Source of the DNA: CAZGRP01 sp964527995
GTDB taxonomy: Bacteria; Zhuqueibacterota; Zhuqueibacteria; Oceanimicrobiales; CAZGRP01
Assembly (NCBI GenBank): GCA_964527995.1
Contig: CAZGRP010000004.1
Coordinates: 82,957-146,956 of the forward strand
Direction of reading: 5' to 3'
Length of the DNA stretch: 64,000 nucleotides
Shown here: in pieces, positions 49,670-58,354 of the stretch
Position numbering within the stretch: position 1 is the stretch's first letter
Layout: every line of letters begins with the position of its first letter
Notes under the pieces: model-generated
Told to the model about the DNA's origin: nothing
The model's database searches: none
What the model saw: only the letters and a program-made list of their open reading frames with translations
Position numbers and translations under genes: made by a program

Positions 49670-52285
49670 ATGCGACTTGCGACAGCGTTGTTCCTCATCC
49701 TGGCGCTCGTGGTGCTACCGCTCGGGCTGGCGGCACAGACGACGACGCCAATCAAAGACATTCAGATGACCACCGCCCCCAACGGCGATTCTCCGATGGT
49801 GGGCCAGACGGTCACCATCACCGGCCGGGTGACGGGGCAGGCGTCGACGTTCGGCAATGGCTATTTTGTGCAGGATGCCGCGGCACCGTGGAGCGGTATT
49901 TTTGTGCATGACACCGCCAACAAGCCTCAACGCGGCGACAGCGTGCTCGTCACCGGGACCGTGAAAGAGTTCTTCAACCTCACGGAGATCGACAACGTCA
50001 CGGGGTTTCAGATCGTCGCCATGGGCACGGATTTGCCCCTTGACCAGCGCCTGAACCCGTTCGAGCCGATCGTGGTCTCCCTGGCCGATGCCAATCCCGG
50101 CGAGCAGTACGAGGGGGTACTGGTGCGAGTCGACAGCGTCACCGTCAAGACCGACAACCTCGGCTTTGGTGAATGGTCGGTCACCAACGGCACCGACACG
50201 CTGCGCGTGGACGACGCCGGCGATTTTTACTACAAGCCGACCTCGGGCGACTCGATCTCCTACATCGTCGGGCTGCTCCATTTCTCCTTTGGGAACTTCA
50301 AGCTGGAACCGCGCATCTCCAACGACATCGGCGAGGTCAACGGTGCCATGCTCATCTCTTCGGTGCAGCAGGTGCTGCCTGGCGACGATAGGCCCTATGT
50401 CTTCGGAGATACGGTCAAGGTGGTCGGCATCGCTACCTCCGGGCCGCGGGCCCTGTGGATCGGCGCCCGCTGGTCGATGTACGCGGTGATGGACGAAGCG
50501 ATGCCGTGGTCCGGTCTGCAGATCGTGCAACATGACTCCTTCGCAAGTGCGACCAACGTGGGGGCGATCCAGGCCGGCGACCGCGTGCTCTTTACCGGCC
50601 GGATGAACGAGTTCGCCCAGCATTCGCAATTGGAAATCTTCACCAGCCCACCGGTCCCGGTTGAGTTCCTCGATTTCGGCAACCCGATTCCGGATCCAGT
50701 CAAGATCTCAGCCGATGAGCTTACCACCGTCGAAACTGGGGAGAAGTGGGAGGGTGTGGCGGTGACCATCGACAGCGCCGTGGTGATCAATAACGACGTC
50801 ACCGGCAGTGGCCGGCAGATGCTGATTCAGGACCCATCCGGAGCCAACGTCATCGTCGCCGATCAGTACCAGGCGTTCCACACGCCGATTCTGGCAGGTT
50901 CTTTCCACTGGCCGGCAATCGGCACTCGAGTCAGGGTCTCCGGCGTCGTGCGTCATATCGGCAGCAGCGGCTATTCCGTCAATCCGCGCACCATGGCCGA
51001 CCTGGTGATTCTGTCGATAGGGCCGAACATCTCCGACGTGACGCGCGACAAGACGGCACCGACCTCCAGCGAGGACGTGGTCGTGTCGGCGAAGATCAAA
51101 GGCGTTGATGCGGCGGTGACCGACGCTACCCTGGGGTACAGCGTCAACTTCGGCACCTTTACCACGATTCCCATGACCGCTGCCAACGACAGCATCTATC
51201 AGGCCACCATTCCGGCCCAGAACGACAGCGATTTCGTGATGTACTACCTGACCGCCACCGATGCGGAAGGCGATGTGACCGTCATTCCGGACACGACCTC
51301 GGCCTTCTTCTTCTACACTGTCCGGGATCAGGGACTGAAGATTTCCGACGTTCAGTTCACGCCCTTCTCTGACGGCAATACCGGCTATGCCGGCCTTGAG
51401 GTCACGGTGCGTGGCATCGTCACCATGGCGCCGGGCGATTTCTCCGCGCCGGGATCGAACAGCGTTCCTGGGAGCTACTACATCCAGGATGGTCGTGGCC
51501 CGTGGAGTGGGATCCTCGTCCGCGACCCAGACCATACCCCAAGCCGCGGGGATCTCGTCGAAATCACCGGTACGGCCGAGGAGCAGTTCAACGTCACCCG
51601 GATCAACAACGTCACCACCTTCAACGTCATCAGTTCCGGGAACCCGCTTCCGCAGCCGGTGGTGCAGACGACCGGCAACGTGACGACAGGGGCCGACAGC
51701 GCCGAGGCATACGAAAGCGTGTTGATCGAGTTCCACAATGTGGTCGTCAGCGATCCCTTCCCGGATGCTCCGAGCAACTTCGGCGAATTTGCCGTGGATG
51801 ACGGTAGCGGTCCCATCCGGGTGGATGACGGTGGCAACTGGCGTGGCAATCTGGACTCGACCTTCGCCCAGGGCGACAGCATCCGCGTGCTCCGCGGCGT
51901 GCACTTCTACTCTTTCGGCAATTTCAAGCTCATGCCGCGGGATGAAAGTGATGTGATCGATCACATCACCGCGGTCGCGGAGCGGGGCGATGGCGGTCTG
52001 CCAGAGCACTTCGCTCTGTTTGAGAACTATCCGAACCCGTTCAACCCGTCGACGACGATCCGCTACGAGTTGCCGAAGAGCGTGCCGGTACAACTGACCA
52101 TCCACAACCTGCTTGGTCAGCGCGTACGCACGTTGATCAATGGTGCCACCAAGGCGCCCGGTGTTTACTCGATCGTCTGGGACGGACGTGACAACGCTGG
52201 CCTGCCGGTAGCTTCCGGTGTCTACTTCTATCGCTTGAAGGCCGGCAATTTCGTGAAAACGAAGAAGATGCTGCTCCTGAAGTAG
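49670..52285 (+). CDS. Secreted protein with duplicated OB-fold (YhcR-type) repeats and type-A sorting domain
   Basis: 871 residues, signal peptide about 1-23, GGAGG upstream. The sequence is internally duplicated: 'FGNGYFVQDAAAPWSGIFVH' and 'RGDSVLVTGTVKEFFNLTEI' near residues 60-110 recur as 'VPGSYYIQDGRGPWSGILVR' and 'RGDLVEITGTAEEQFNVTRI' near 600-650; 'HFSFGNFKLEPRISND' recurs as 'HFYSFGNFKLMPRDESD'. The repeats are OB-fold-like domains of the YhcR nuclease N-terminal type; no nuclease motif is visible here. The C-terminus is a textbook sorting domain (NYPNPFNPSTTIRYELPK to YRLKAGNFVKTKKMLLLK). Substrate or partner unknown. Confidence 0.85.
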   Translation: MRLATALFLILALVVLPLGLAAQTTTPIKDIQMTTAPNGDSPMVGQTVTITGRVTGQASTFGNGYFVQDAAAPWSGIFVHDTANKPQRGDSVLVTGTVKEFFNLTEIDNVTGFQIVAMGTDLPLDQRLNPFEPIVVSLADANPGEQYEGVLVRVDSVTVKTDNLGFGEWSVTNGTDTLRVDDAGDFYYKPTSGDSISYIVGLLHFSFGNFKLEPRISNDIGEVNGAMLISSVQQVLPGDDRPYVFGDTVKVVGIATSGPRALWIGARWSMYAVMDEAMPWSGLQIVQHDSFASATNVGAIQAGDRVLFTGRMNEFAQHSQLEIFTSPPVPVEFLDFGNPIPDPVKISADELTTVETGEKWEGVAVTIDSAVVINNDVTGSGRQMLIQDPSGANVIVADQYQAFHTPILAGSFHWPAIGTRVRVSGVVRHIGSSGYSVNPRTMADLVILSIGPNISDVTRDKTAPTSSEDVVVSAKIKGVDAAVTDATLGYSVNFGTFTTIPMTAANDSIYQATIPAQNDSDFVMYYLTATDAEGDVTVIPDTTSAFFFYTVRDQGLKISDVQFTPFSDGNTGYAGLEVTVRGIVTMAPGDFSAPGSNSVPGSYYIQDGRGPWSGILVRDPDHTPSRGDLVEITGTAEEQFNVTRINNVTTFNVISSGNPLPQPVVQTTGNVTTGADSAEAYESVLIEFHNVVVSDPFPDAPSNFGEFAVDDGSGPIRVDDGGNWRGNLDSTFAQGDSIRVLRGVHFYSFGNFKLMPRDESDVIDHITAVAERGDGGLPEHFALFENYPNPFNPSTTIRYELPKSVPVQLTIHNLLGQRVRTLINGATKAPGVYSIVWDGRDNAGLPVASGVYFYRLKAGNFVKTKKMLLLK

Positions 52286-52298
52286 CGATGAGGTTTTG

Positions 52299-52333
52299 CA
52301 GGCGCTGCAGGGGTGCTCCTCCTGCAGCGCCTG
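52299..52333. repeat. Perfect 13-bp hairpin between two surface-protein genes
   Basis: CAGGCGCTGCAGG (52299-52311) and CCTGCAGCGCCTG (52321-52333) around a 9-nt loop, 13 bp after the stop at 52285. No T-run follows, so it is more likely an RNA-stabilising or processing hairpin than a terminator. Confidence 0.75.
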
Positions 52334-52344
52334 ATGATGTGTTG

Positions 52345-53817
52345 ATGACCAAACGGCGAAGAACCTCTGGTTTGAACCTGGCTGCCGATGTGATGCGGTT
52401 TGTAGCGCGAATGTTTTTTCCAACGAGACCCGCGGGGTGGCTGGCAGGCCTGGCTGTGATGTCGCTGCTGCTGGGCTGCGGTGAGCATATCCCGGACCGG
52501 CCTTTGCCGAATCAGCCCCCGGAGACAAACCTCTCGCTGTTTCCCGATGGCCAACTGCGGACGACCACCAGCCGGCAGATTGTGTATTGGTGGGGAGACG
52601 ATCCGGATGGCCGCGTCATCGGCTTCATCTACACCTGGGAAGCCGGCGTGCCCGTGCCGGAACGGTGGGACCCGCAGAATCCCGTCAGTGGGTGGACCTT
52701 CACCACCGCTACCAGCGATACCTTCTCCTTGCGCTTTTTCGGCAGCGACACAGTCTACACCTTCCGGGTGAGCGCCGTCGACGATCGCTTCGCCGTCGAC
52801 CCGACACCGGCGACGCAAAGTTTTCCGGTGGCGAACACGCCGCCGACCCTCGAGTACACCCTGAATACCGACATTCCGGAAACGACATTCACCGTTGCGG
52901 CATTCTCCTGGCGTGGCAGCGACCTGGATGGCAATGAGACGATTCAGCGCTACCAGTACGTGCTCGACGACACCACCGACCCTGGGCGCTACATCGACCT
53001 GTCCCCAGACGTGAACCTCCTGATCCTGCACGAGGAGGATGGACTCAGCGAAGGCGAACACGTCTTCTATGTGCGTGCCGTCGACATCGCTGGGGCCACC
53101 AGTCCGTTTGCACGCATGCCGAAGCGTGAAGATAGGGTCTGGTACGTCAAGAAACCGCGTGGCGAAGTGCTGGTCGTGGACGATTATTCGCCGCAGGACA
53201 ATGCCAGCAGTTTCTACGCCACGACCCTGGCGAGCCTCGTCGGCGATTTTTCGGTGTTGGACATCAAGATCGATCGCAATCGCGATACCCGCCCCGACTT
53301 CTTGCCGCCCATCGCCGAGATGTTCAGCGAGACGCTCAAACTCTTCCGCGTGGTGCTCTGGTACGCCGACGATGCGCCGCAGCTCGAGCAGGCACAGATC
53401 GGCCTGCCTAACTTTGTCAGCAGCGGCGGAAAGGTGCTGTTCAGCACGCTTTTGCCACAATTCTTCACCTCCCAGGGAGCCCCGCTGGACTTCAGTCCGG
53501 CCGACAGCGTCGACCAGAATATCGGTCGCCTTTTCAACGGCCAGGAGATCGACCCGGCGCTTTCGGCATGGCCGGCGCTCGAGGTGAAGTCGCCCAGCCG
53601 TCTGATTCCGTTCGTCAAGAGCGTGGCGTCGAAACCCACGTCCCGTGTGCTCTACCGCTTGCCGGAGAGCAGCCGGTGGCAGGGCACACCGGCGATGGCG
53701 GTTGAGGACGTGACACGCAGCTTTGTGTTTTTCGTGTTGCCTCTGCATCAACTCGACGGCCGCGGCACCGCCGCGGAGGTGATAGGAAAGATCTTGAGAG
53801 AGGAATTTGGCATCTAA
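52345..53817 (+). CDS. Lipoprotein with fibronectin-like repeats
   Basis: 490 residues from the ATG at 52345. The frame is open from 52288, but the hairpin at 52299-52333 argues against an earlier start; 52393 and 52411 are possible. A hydrophobic segment ends in a lipobox LLGC (about residue 45). The mature chain has immunoglobulin/fibronectin-like blocks ('PPETNLSLFPDGQLRTTTSR', 'IGFIYTWEAGVPVPERWDPQ', 'NTPPTLEYTLNTDIPETTFT'), then an alpha/beta part ('GEVLVVDDYSPQDNASSFYA', 'SSGGKVLFSTLL') resembling a Rossmann-like DUF in FCB lipoproteins. Function unknown; it is in the same transcription unit as the TonB-type receptor that follows. Confidence 0.7.
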   Translation: MTKRRRTSGLNLAADVMRFVARMFFPTRPAGWLAGLAVMSLLLGCGEHIPDRPLPNQPPETNLSLFPDGQLRTTTSRQIVYWWGDDPDGRVIGFIYTWEAGVPVPERWDPQNPVSGWTFTTATSDTFSLRFFGSDTVYTFRVSAVDDRFAVDPTPATQSFPVANTPPTLEYTLNTDIPETTFTVAAFSWRGSDLDGNETIQRYQYVLDDTTDPGRYIDLSPDVNLLILHEEDGLSEGEHVFYVRAVDIAGATSPFARMPKREDRVWYVKKPRGEVLVVDDYSPQDNASSFYATTLASLVGDFSVLDIKIDRNRDTRPDFLPPIAEMFSETLKLFRVVLWYADDAPQLEQAQIGLPNFVSSGGKVLFSTLLPQFFTSQGAPLDFSPADSVDQNIGRLFNGQEIDPALSAWPALEVKSPSRLIPFVKSVASKPTSRVLYRLPESSRWQGTPAMAVEDVTRSFVFFVLPLHQLDGRGTAAEVIGKILREEFGI

Positions 53818-53868
53818 GGAGAACAGGGCTGCCGGGCAGGGCCACGGCCGGCAGCGAGGTGGGTCGAC

Positions 53869-56730
53869 ATGAACACGAAGAAGCTCTTTCACGCGTTGCT
53901 TGTTGTGGCCATGTTCTTCAGCGTCGTTCCGGCCTGGGCTCAGACCACCGGCAGCATCCGCGGCGTGATCACCGATGCTGAGACAGGAGAGCCGTTGCCA
54001 GGGGTGAACGTCGTGGTCGAAGGCACCTACTACGGTGCCGCCACTGACTTGCAAGGGAGGTTTGTCATCCCGCGCGTCAATCCCGGGCAATATACACTCA
54101 AGATCACCATGATCGGCTACAAGGTGGTGCAGCGCACCGGTGTGGTGGTCCGCGCCGGTGAGACCGTGGAACTGAAGCTGCAACTGCAGCCCACGGTGCT
54201 GGCGTTGGGGCAGGAAGTGGTGGTGGTCGGCGAGCGGCCGCTGTTCGACATCGAGGAGACCGCCAGCCGGCGAGCCTTGTCCAGTCGCGAGATCTCCCAG
54301 CAAGTCGTGGAGGACGTCAAGGACATCGTCGCCACCCAGGTCGGGGTGGTGGAAATGGATGAGGGCCTGCATATTCGCGGCGGCCGGGCGTACGAAAACG
54401 CCTACCTGATCGACGGCCTGTCGGTGCAGGACCCGCTGGCCGGAACGGGATTCGGGCTGAAGCTCACCTCTGATGCCATCGAAGAGGTGGAGATCATCAC
54501 CGGAGGCTTCAACGCCGAGTATGGCCAGGCCATGTCCGGGGTGGTCAACGTCACAACCAAGGAGGGCGGCGACCGTTACCGCGGGTCGGTGTCATACAAG
54601 CGCGACCACTTCGGCCGCTTCGATCCCCATACACCCGTCATCGGCGCCCTCAGCCTCGACAGCCCGGACAGTTGGAACACCGACGTCTTCGACGGCAGCG
54701 TCAACGGACCGGAGCCTTTCACGCAGAAGATCCTGCCGGCTCTGGGTGTCCGTCTTCCTGGAAAGATCAGCTTTTTCGGTAGTGTGTACGGCTACACCAG
54801 CAATGATTTCACCAAGCGTCATGCCCGACAACTCTACTCATCCATTTTTCACGGCACCAGGTTTGCGCCGCGCGAAGACAACGTCTGGTCCGGAATGCTG
54901 AAATTCACCTATCGGATCAATCCGACCCACAAGCTCGCCGTTTCCGTGAAGCAGTCGGTTGCCATCAATCAAAACACCCAGATGCTGCAAACGACGCTCA
55001 ACTACGTAGAGCCGGGCCCTGGCTATCCGTACCGTTTTCAGAACAACCTGGACAACTTCAATACCTTCACGCACTACAATAACCAGGTGTCCCTCCACTG
55101 GACCCACACCTTGAACTCCAAGACGTTCTACGAGGTGAGATTTTCACGGTACTTTGCTCGCCTGCGGGCCGACAGCAACGGCAAGCACTGGACCCAGTAT
55201 CAAGAACCCCAGGACCTGGTGCGGCCGCCGCTGGACTACGTCGTCAATCCCGACAGCTCCATCATCGTGATCCCGGACGGCTTCTACGATACCGGGAATT
55301 CATTCACATGGCACGATCACCACGTGGAAGACTACGTGTTCAAGGTGGATGTCACCAGCAACATCAGCAACCGCCACAAGATGAAGGCCGGTATCGAGGC
55401 CACGTATCGCGAGATGCAGCTCATCGATATCTTCGCGCCGTGGTTTGGAGAGATGGGGTTAAACAACGACATCTATAGGGTGTATCCGAACTTTGGGGCG
55501 GCCTATGTTCAGGATCGGATCACTTTCAACGGCCTGATCGCCAACCTGGGAGTGCGATTCGACTACTGGTTCCCGGGGAAGTATGTCGAGGACGCCATCA
55601 ACAACCCGGAGGTCATCACCATCACCGACGCCAATCGCAAGGCGTTTAAGGAACGAACCTACAACTTCTTCGGGCGTCGCTGGAAGGGACGTCTGAGCCC
55701 GCGCATCGGTGTTTCTCATCCGATCTCGGCGAACCAGATGCTCTTCTTTTCCTATGGCCATTTTTCGAAGCGTCCGAGGCCGCAGTTCGTCTATGCCAAG
55801 CTCGGCGTAAACGCCGCGAAATCGGCGTTTCAGCGATTTGGGAACCCGAATCTGGAGCCGGAAACCACGGTTGCCTATGAGCTCGGCCTGAAGAACAAAT
55901 TCACCGAGAACGACGTCTTCACCATCACCGCTTACTATAAGGACATTTTCGACTACGTCACCACTGTAAGTTTCCGGGGGACGGGTCGCCTGGCAAACCG
56001 GAACTTCATCACCTACCTGAACCTCGACTACTCGCGGGCGCGCGGAATCGAGATCGAATACCGCAAGCGCGCCGGCAGCTTTTTCACCGGCTCGATCTCG
56101 GGAACGTACTCGATCGCCACCGGAAAGAGTTCGACGCCGGACGACGCCTTTCTCGTGGCCCGCGGCGACCTGGTGGAAAAGCCGATCACCGAGAGCTTCC
56201 TGATCTGGGACCGGCCGTGGCAGGCCAACGCCAATCTGAACTTCTTCGTGGCAAAGGGGCGAGCCCCGAAGATCTTCGGCCTGCCCTTACCGTCGAATTG
56301 GAACCTCAACGTGCGTGTCTTTGCCGAAGCCGGCCGGCGCTACACGCCGCAGTTCTTCACGGGCGATTATGCCCCGAACGGCAAGCCGATCTATACGGCC
56401 GACCTGGACCAGAACGGGAACCCGGATGATCCCTACGGCAGAGTCGGGAGCTACTGGAGTTGGGTGGATGTCAACTTCAAGAAATTCTACAAACTGATGG
56501 GCGCCGATGCCATTTTCTTCGTGGAGGTCCGCAACCTGTTGAATCGCAAGAATTCGACCATCATCAACCCGGTGACCGGCCGGGCGTATGAGCTTGGAGA
56601 TCCGACGCCCTTTAGCTGGAATGATCCGCTTTACCCGGACACGCAGCCACCGGTGGCGCCGTTCCCACTGAACCCGGCACGCTACCTGCAGCCGCGGAAT
56701 GTTCAGGTGGGGCTGGCCTTGCGGTTTTAG
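53869..56730 (+). CDS. TonB-dependent receptor with CarboxypepD_reg-like domain
   Basis: 953 residues, signal peptide about 1-25 (ends PAWAQ), GAGGTGGG upstream. The order is CarboxypepD_reg domain (about 27-115; 'GVITDAETGEPLPGVNVVVE', 'TDLQGRFVIPRVNPGQYTLK'), plug domain ('LHIRGGRAYENAYLIDGLSV', 'IEEVEIITGGFNAEYGQAMS', 'GVVNVTTKEGG'), and a long barrel ('GIEATYREMQLIDIFAPWFG', 'FQRFGNPNLEPETTVAYELG', 'LDYSRARGIEIEYRKRAGSF'), ending in F. No SusD-like gene is adjacent; instead a PorV-like gene and lipoproteins follow. It is of the 'OMP_b-brl_3/TonB' type common in Calditrichota and KSB1-like genomes, with unknown substrate. Confidence 0.9.
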   Translation: MNTKKLFHALLVVAMFFSVVPAWAQTTGSIRGVITDAETGEPLPGVNVVVEGTYYGAATDLQGRFVIPRVNPGQYTLKITMIGYKVVQRTGVVVRAGETVELKLQLQPTVLALGQEVVVVGERPLFDIEETASRRALSSREISQQVVEDVKDIVATQVGVVEMDEGLHIRGGRAYENAYLIDGLSVQDPLAGTGFGLKLTSDAIEEVEIITGGFNAEYGQAMSGVVNVTTKEGGDRYRGSVSYKRDHFGRFDPHTPVIGALSLDSPDSWNTDVFDGSVNGPEPFTQKILPALGVRLPGKISFFGSVYGYTSNDFTKRHARQLYSSIFHGTRFAPREDNVWSGMLKFTYRINPTHKLAVSVKQSVAINQNTQMLQTTLNYVEPGPGYPYRFQNNLDNFNTFTHYNNQVSLHWTHTLNSKTFYEVRFSRYFARLRADSNGKHWTQYQEPQDLVRPPLDYVVNPDSSIIVIPDGFYDTGNSFTWHDHHVEDYVFKVDVTSNISNRHKMKAGIEATYREMQLIDIFAPWFGEMGLNNDIYRVYPNFGAAYVQDRITFNGLIANLGVRFDYWFPGKYVEDAINNPEVITITDANRKAFKERTYNFFGRRWKGRLSPRIGVSHPISANQMLFFSYGHFSKRPRPQFVYAKLGVNAAKSAFQRFGNPNLEPETTVAYELGLKNKFTENDVFTITAYYKDIFDYVTTVSFRGTGRLANRNFITYLNLDYSRARGIEIEYRKRAGSFFTGSISGTYSIATGKSSTPDDAFLVARGDLVEKPITESFLIWDRPWQANANLNFFVAKGRAPKIFGLPLPSNWNLNVRVFAEAGRRYTPQFFTGDYAPNGKPIYTADLDQNGNPDDPYGRVGSYWSWVDVNFKKFYKLMGADAIFFVEVRNLLNRKNSTIINPVTGRAYELGDPTPFSWNDPLYPDTQPPVAPFPLNPARYLQPRNVQVGLALRF

Positions 56731-56836
56731 AAAGAAACTGGGGGTGGAGGAGAGGACACGGTTCGGCGGATGTGCGTGCGCCGTTTCCCAGTTCCCAAAA
56801 CGAGCAGAAGTGGTGAGATTGAACCCTAGATTCCGA

Positions 56837-57829
56837 ATGACTCGAAGGAGCCTGACCGCCTGGGTCATTGTAGCGGCGGTGGTGATGTTCGGCTCGCCAT
56901 CGGCGAAGGCCCAGCTTGTGCCTGTGCTTGGCGGCCAGCGCGCCGGCACAGCGGTGCTTACCTTTTTGAAAATGGGCGTCGGTGCCCGCGCCGCCGGCAT
57001 GGGTGAGAGCTTTGTTGCCAATGCCAACGACGCCTCGGCACTGTTCTGGAATCCCGCCGGCATGATGGAATTCGACAAAGACCAGGTCCTCTTCGCTCAT
57101 GTCCAGTGGCCGGTGGATATCCGCCACGACTTTGTCGGCTACGTGCACCACTTCGGCGGTGCCAACGCCATCGGCATCTCGGTGGTGTCGCTACACATGG
57201 ACGATATGGAGGAGACGACCGAGTTTCAGCCGCGCGGAACGGGCAATTTTTTCACCTTTGGTGATATCGCTGTCGGACTGAGCTACGCCCGCCGGCTGAC
57301 GGACCGGTTCTCGGCGGGTGGAACGGTACGCTACATCGAGGAGACCCAGGCGGAGGTCAAGACCCGCGGGGTTCTCGTCGACATCGGGACCTGGTACTGG
57401 ACCGGCTACCGGTCGACGCGGTTTGCCATGGCGGTCTCGAATTTCGGGCCGAATCTCCGTCCGGGAGGAACGCTGCCGGTCGGGGACGAGAAGATCACCG
57501 AGTTTCAGTCTTTCGCGCCACCAACCGTGTTTCGGTTTGGCTTCGCCATGGAAGTTCTGCAAACCGGCAGTCAGCGGTTGACCACCTCGGTGCAGCTCAA
57601 CCACCCGAACGACAACTCTGAGAACCTCAATTTCGGCCTCGAATACAGCCTGAGTGAAACCTTGCTCCTTCGCGGCGGTTACCGTTTGAATGTGGATGAG
57701 GAGAGTTTCTCGGTGGGAGCGGGGTTGCACGTGCCGACTTCTTTTGCGACGTTGAAACTGGATGTGGCCTATACCGATTTCGGCCGTTTGGGGAACGCCA
57801 CACGAGCGGCGCTGCTGCTGGCCTTCTGA
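56837..57829 (+). CDS. PorV/PorQ family outer-membrane protein
   Basis: 330 residues, signal peptide about 1-25. The family signature is clear at the start of the mature protein: 'TFLKMGVGARAAGMGESFVA', 'NANDASALFWNPAGMMEFD'. It continues as a 14-strand-like barrel (UPF0164/FadL-related) and ends in F ('ATRAALLLAF'). In Bacteroidota PorV is a T9SS attachment-complex component that ferries sorting-domain cargo to the surface sortase PorU. Four sorting-domain proteins are encoded nearby, which supports that role here. The ATG at 56837 is assumed; the GTG at 56813 is possible. Confidence 0.87.
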   Translation: MTRRSLTAWVIVAAVVMFGSPSAKAQLVPVLGGQRAGTAVLTFLKMGVGARAAGMGESFVANANDASALFWNPAGMMEFDKDQVLFAHVQWPVDIRHDFVGYVHHFGGANAIGISVVSLHMDDMEETTEFQPRGTGNFFTFGDIAVGLSYARRLTDRFSAGGTVRYIEETQAEVKTRGVLVDIGTWYWTGYRSTRFAMAVSNFGPNLRPGGTLPVGDEKITEFQSFAPPTVFRFGFAMEVLQTGSQRLTTSVQLNHPNDNSENLNFGLEYSLSETLLLRGGYRLNVDEESFSVGAGLHVPTSFATLKLDVAYTDFGRLGNATRAALLLAF

Positions 57830-57842
57830 AACCGCGGTGAAC

Positions 57843-58343
57843 ATGAAACGGCTCTTGCTGGTGGCGATCTGCCTGCTTCCGGTACCTGCATTCGGGCAGG
57901 TCTTTGTCGGGGCCGGAGGAGGCTATTTCTACAATGCTGGCTCGGCGATCCGAAGTCGCTTTGAAAACGGCGGCGCCATGGCCTCCTTCGAGTTCGGCTA
58001 CCGGGTCAGGCGCATGACCTTCTTCTGGCGGACGAATCGTCCGGCTGAGATGAGGGGGTACAAGCCCCGTTACTACGAGGTGGGCGGGGAGATTCGCCTG
58101 CTGCCGCGAACATCGCTGGGCGCTGGAATGGGATACCTGGTGTTCACAGAGACCACGGGTTTGCGCCAGAGGAGTCTCGGGCTCATGGGCAGTGTGAGCT
58201 TCGAGGTTCCGGTATCGAGGCTTCGCCTCGGCATGCGTCTGATCTATGACGCCCATGGCGTCGACCGCGACGACATGCCGGGGCCCATGGTGAACGTCGG
58301 TGGTCTGTCGGCGGCGGGTTACCTGCGGGTAATGCTTTTTTGA
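57843..58343 (+). CDS. Small outer-membrane beta-barrel protein
   Basis: 166 residues from the ATG at 57843, 13 bp after the PorV-like stop. Signal peptide about 1-19 (ends AFGQ). The remaining 147 residues are alternating strands ('QVFVGAGGGYFYNAGSAI', 'MASFEFGYRVRRMTFFWRTN', 'VGGEIRLLPRTSLGAGMGYL', 'AAGYLRVMLF') and the chain ends in F, so an eight-strand OmpA/OmpX-like barrel is likely. It overlaps the frame of the following lipoprotein region only by start-stop proximity. No homologue is named. Confidence 0.7.
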   Translation: MKRLLLVAICLLPVPAFGQVFVGAGGGYFYNAGSAIRSRFENGGAMASFEFGYRVRRMTFFWRTNRPAEMRGYKPRYYEVGGEIRLLPRTSLGAGMGYLVFTETTGLRQRSLGLMGSVSFEVPVSRLRLGMRLIYDAHGVDRDDMPGPMVNVGGLSAAGYLRVMLF

Positions 58344-58354
58344 GTCCATCCACT

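Noticed and set aside
50708..54372. 606- and 714-codon minus-strand open frames
   Set aside because: They cross two or three plus-strand genes and their intergenic hairpin, and have His/Arg/Gly-rich shadow composition.
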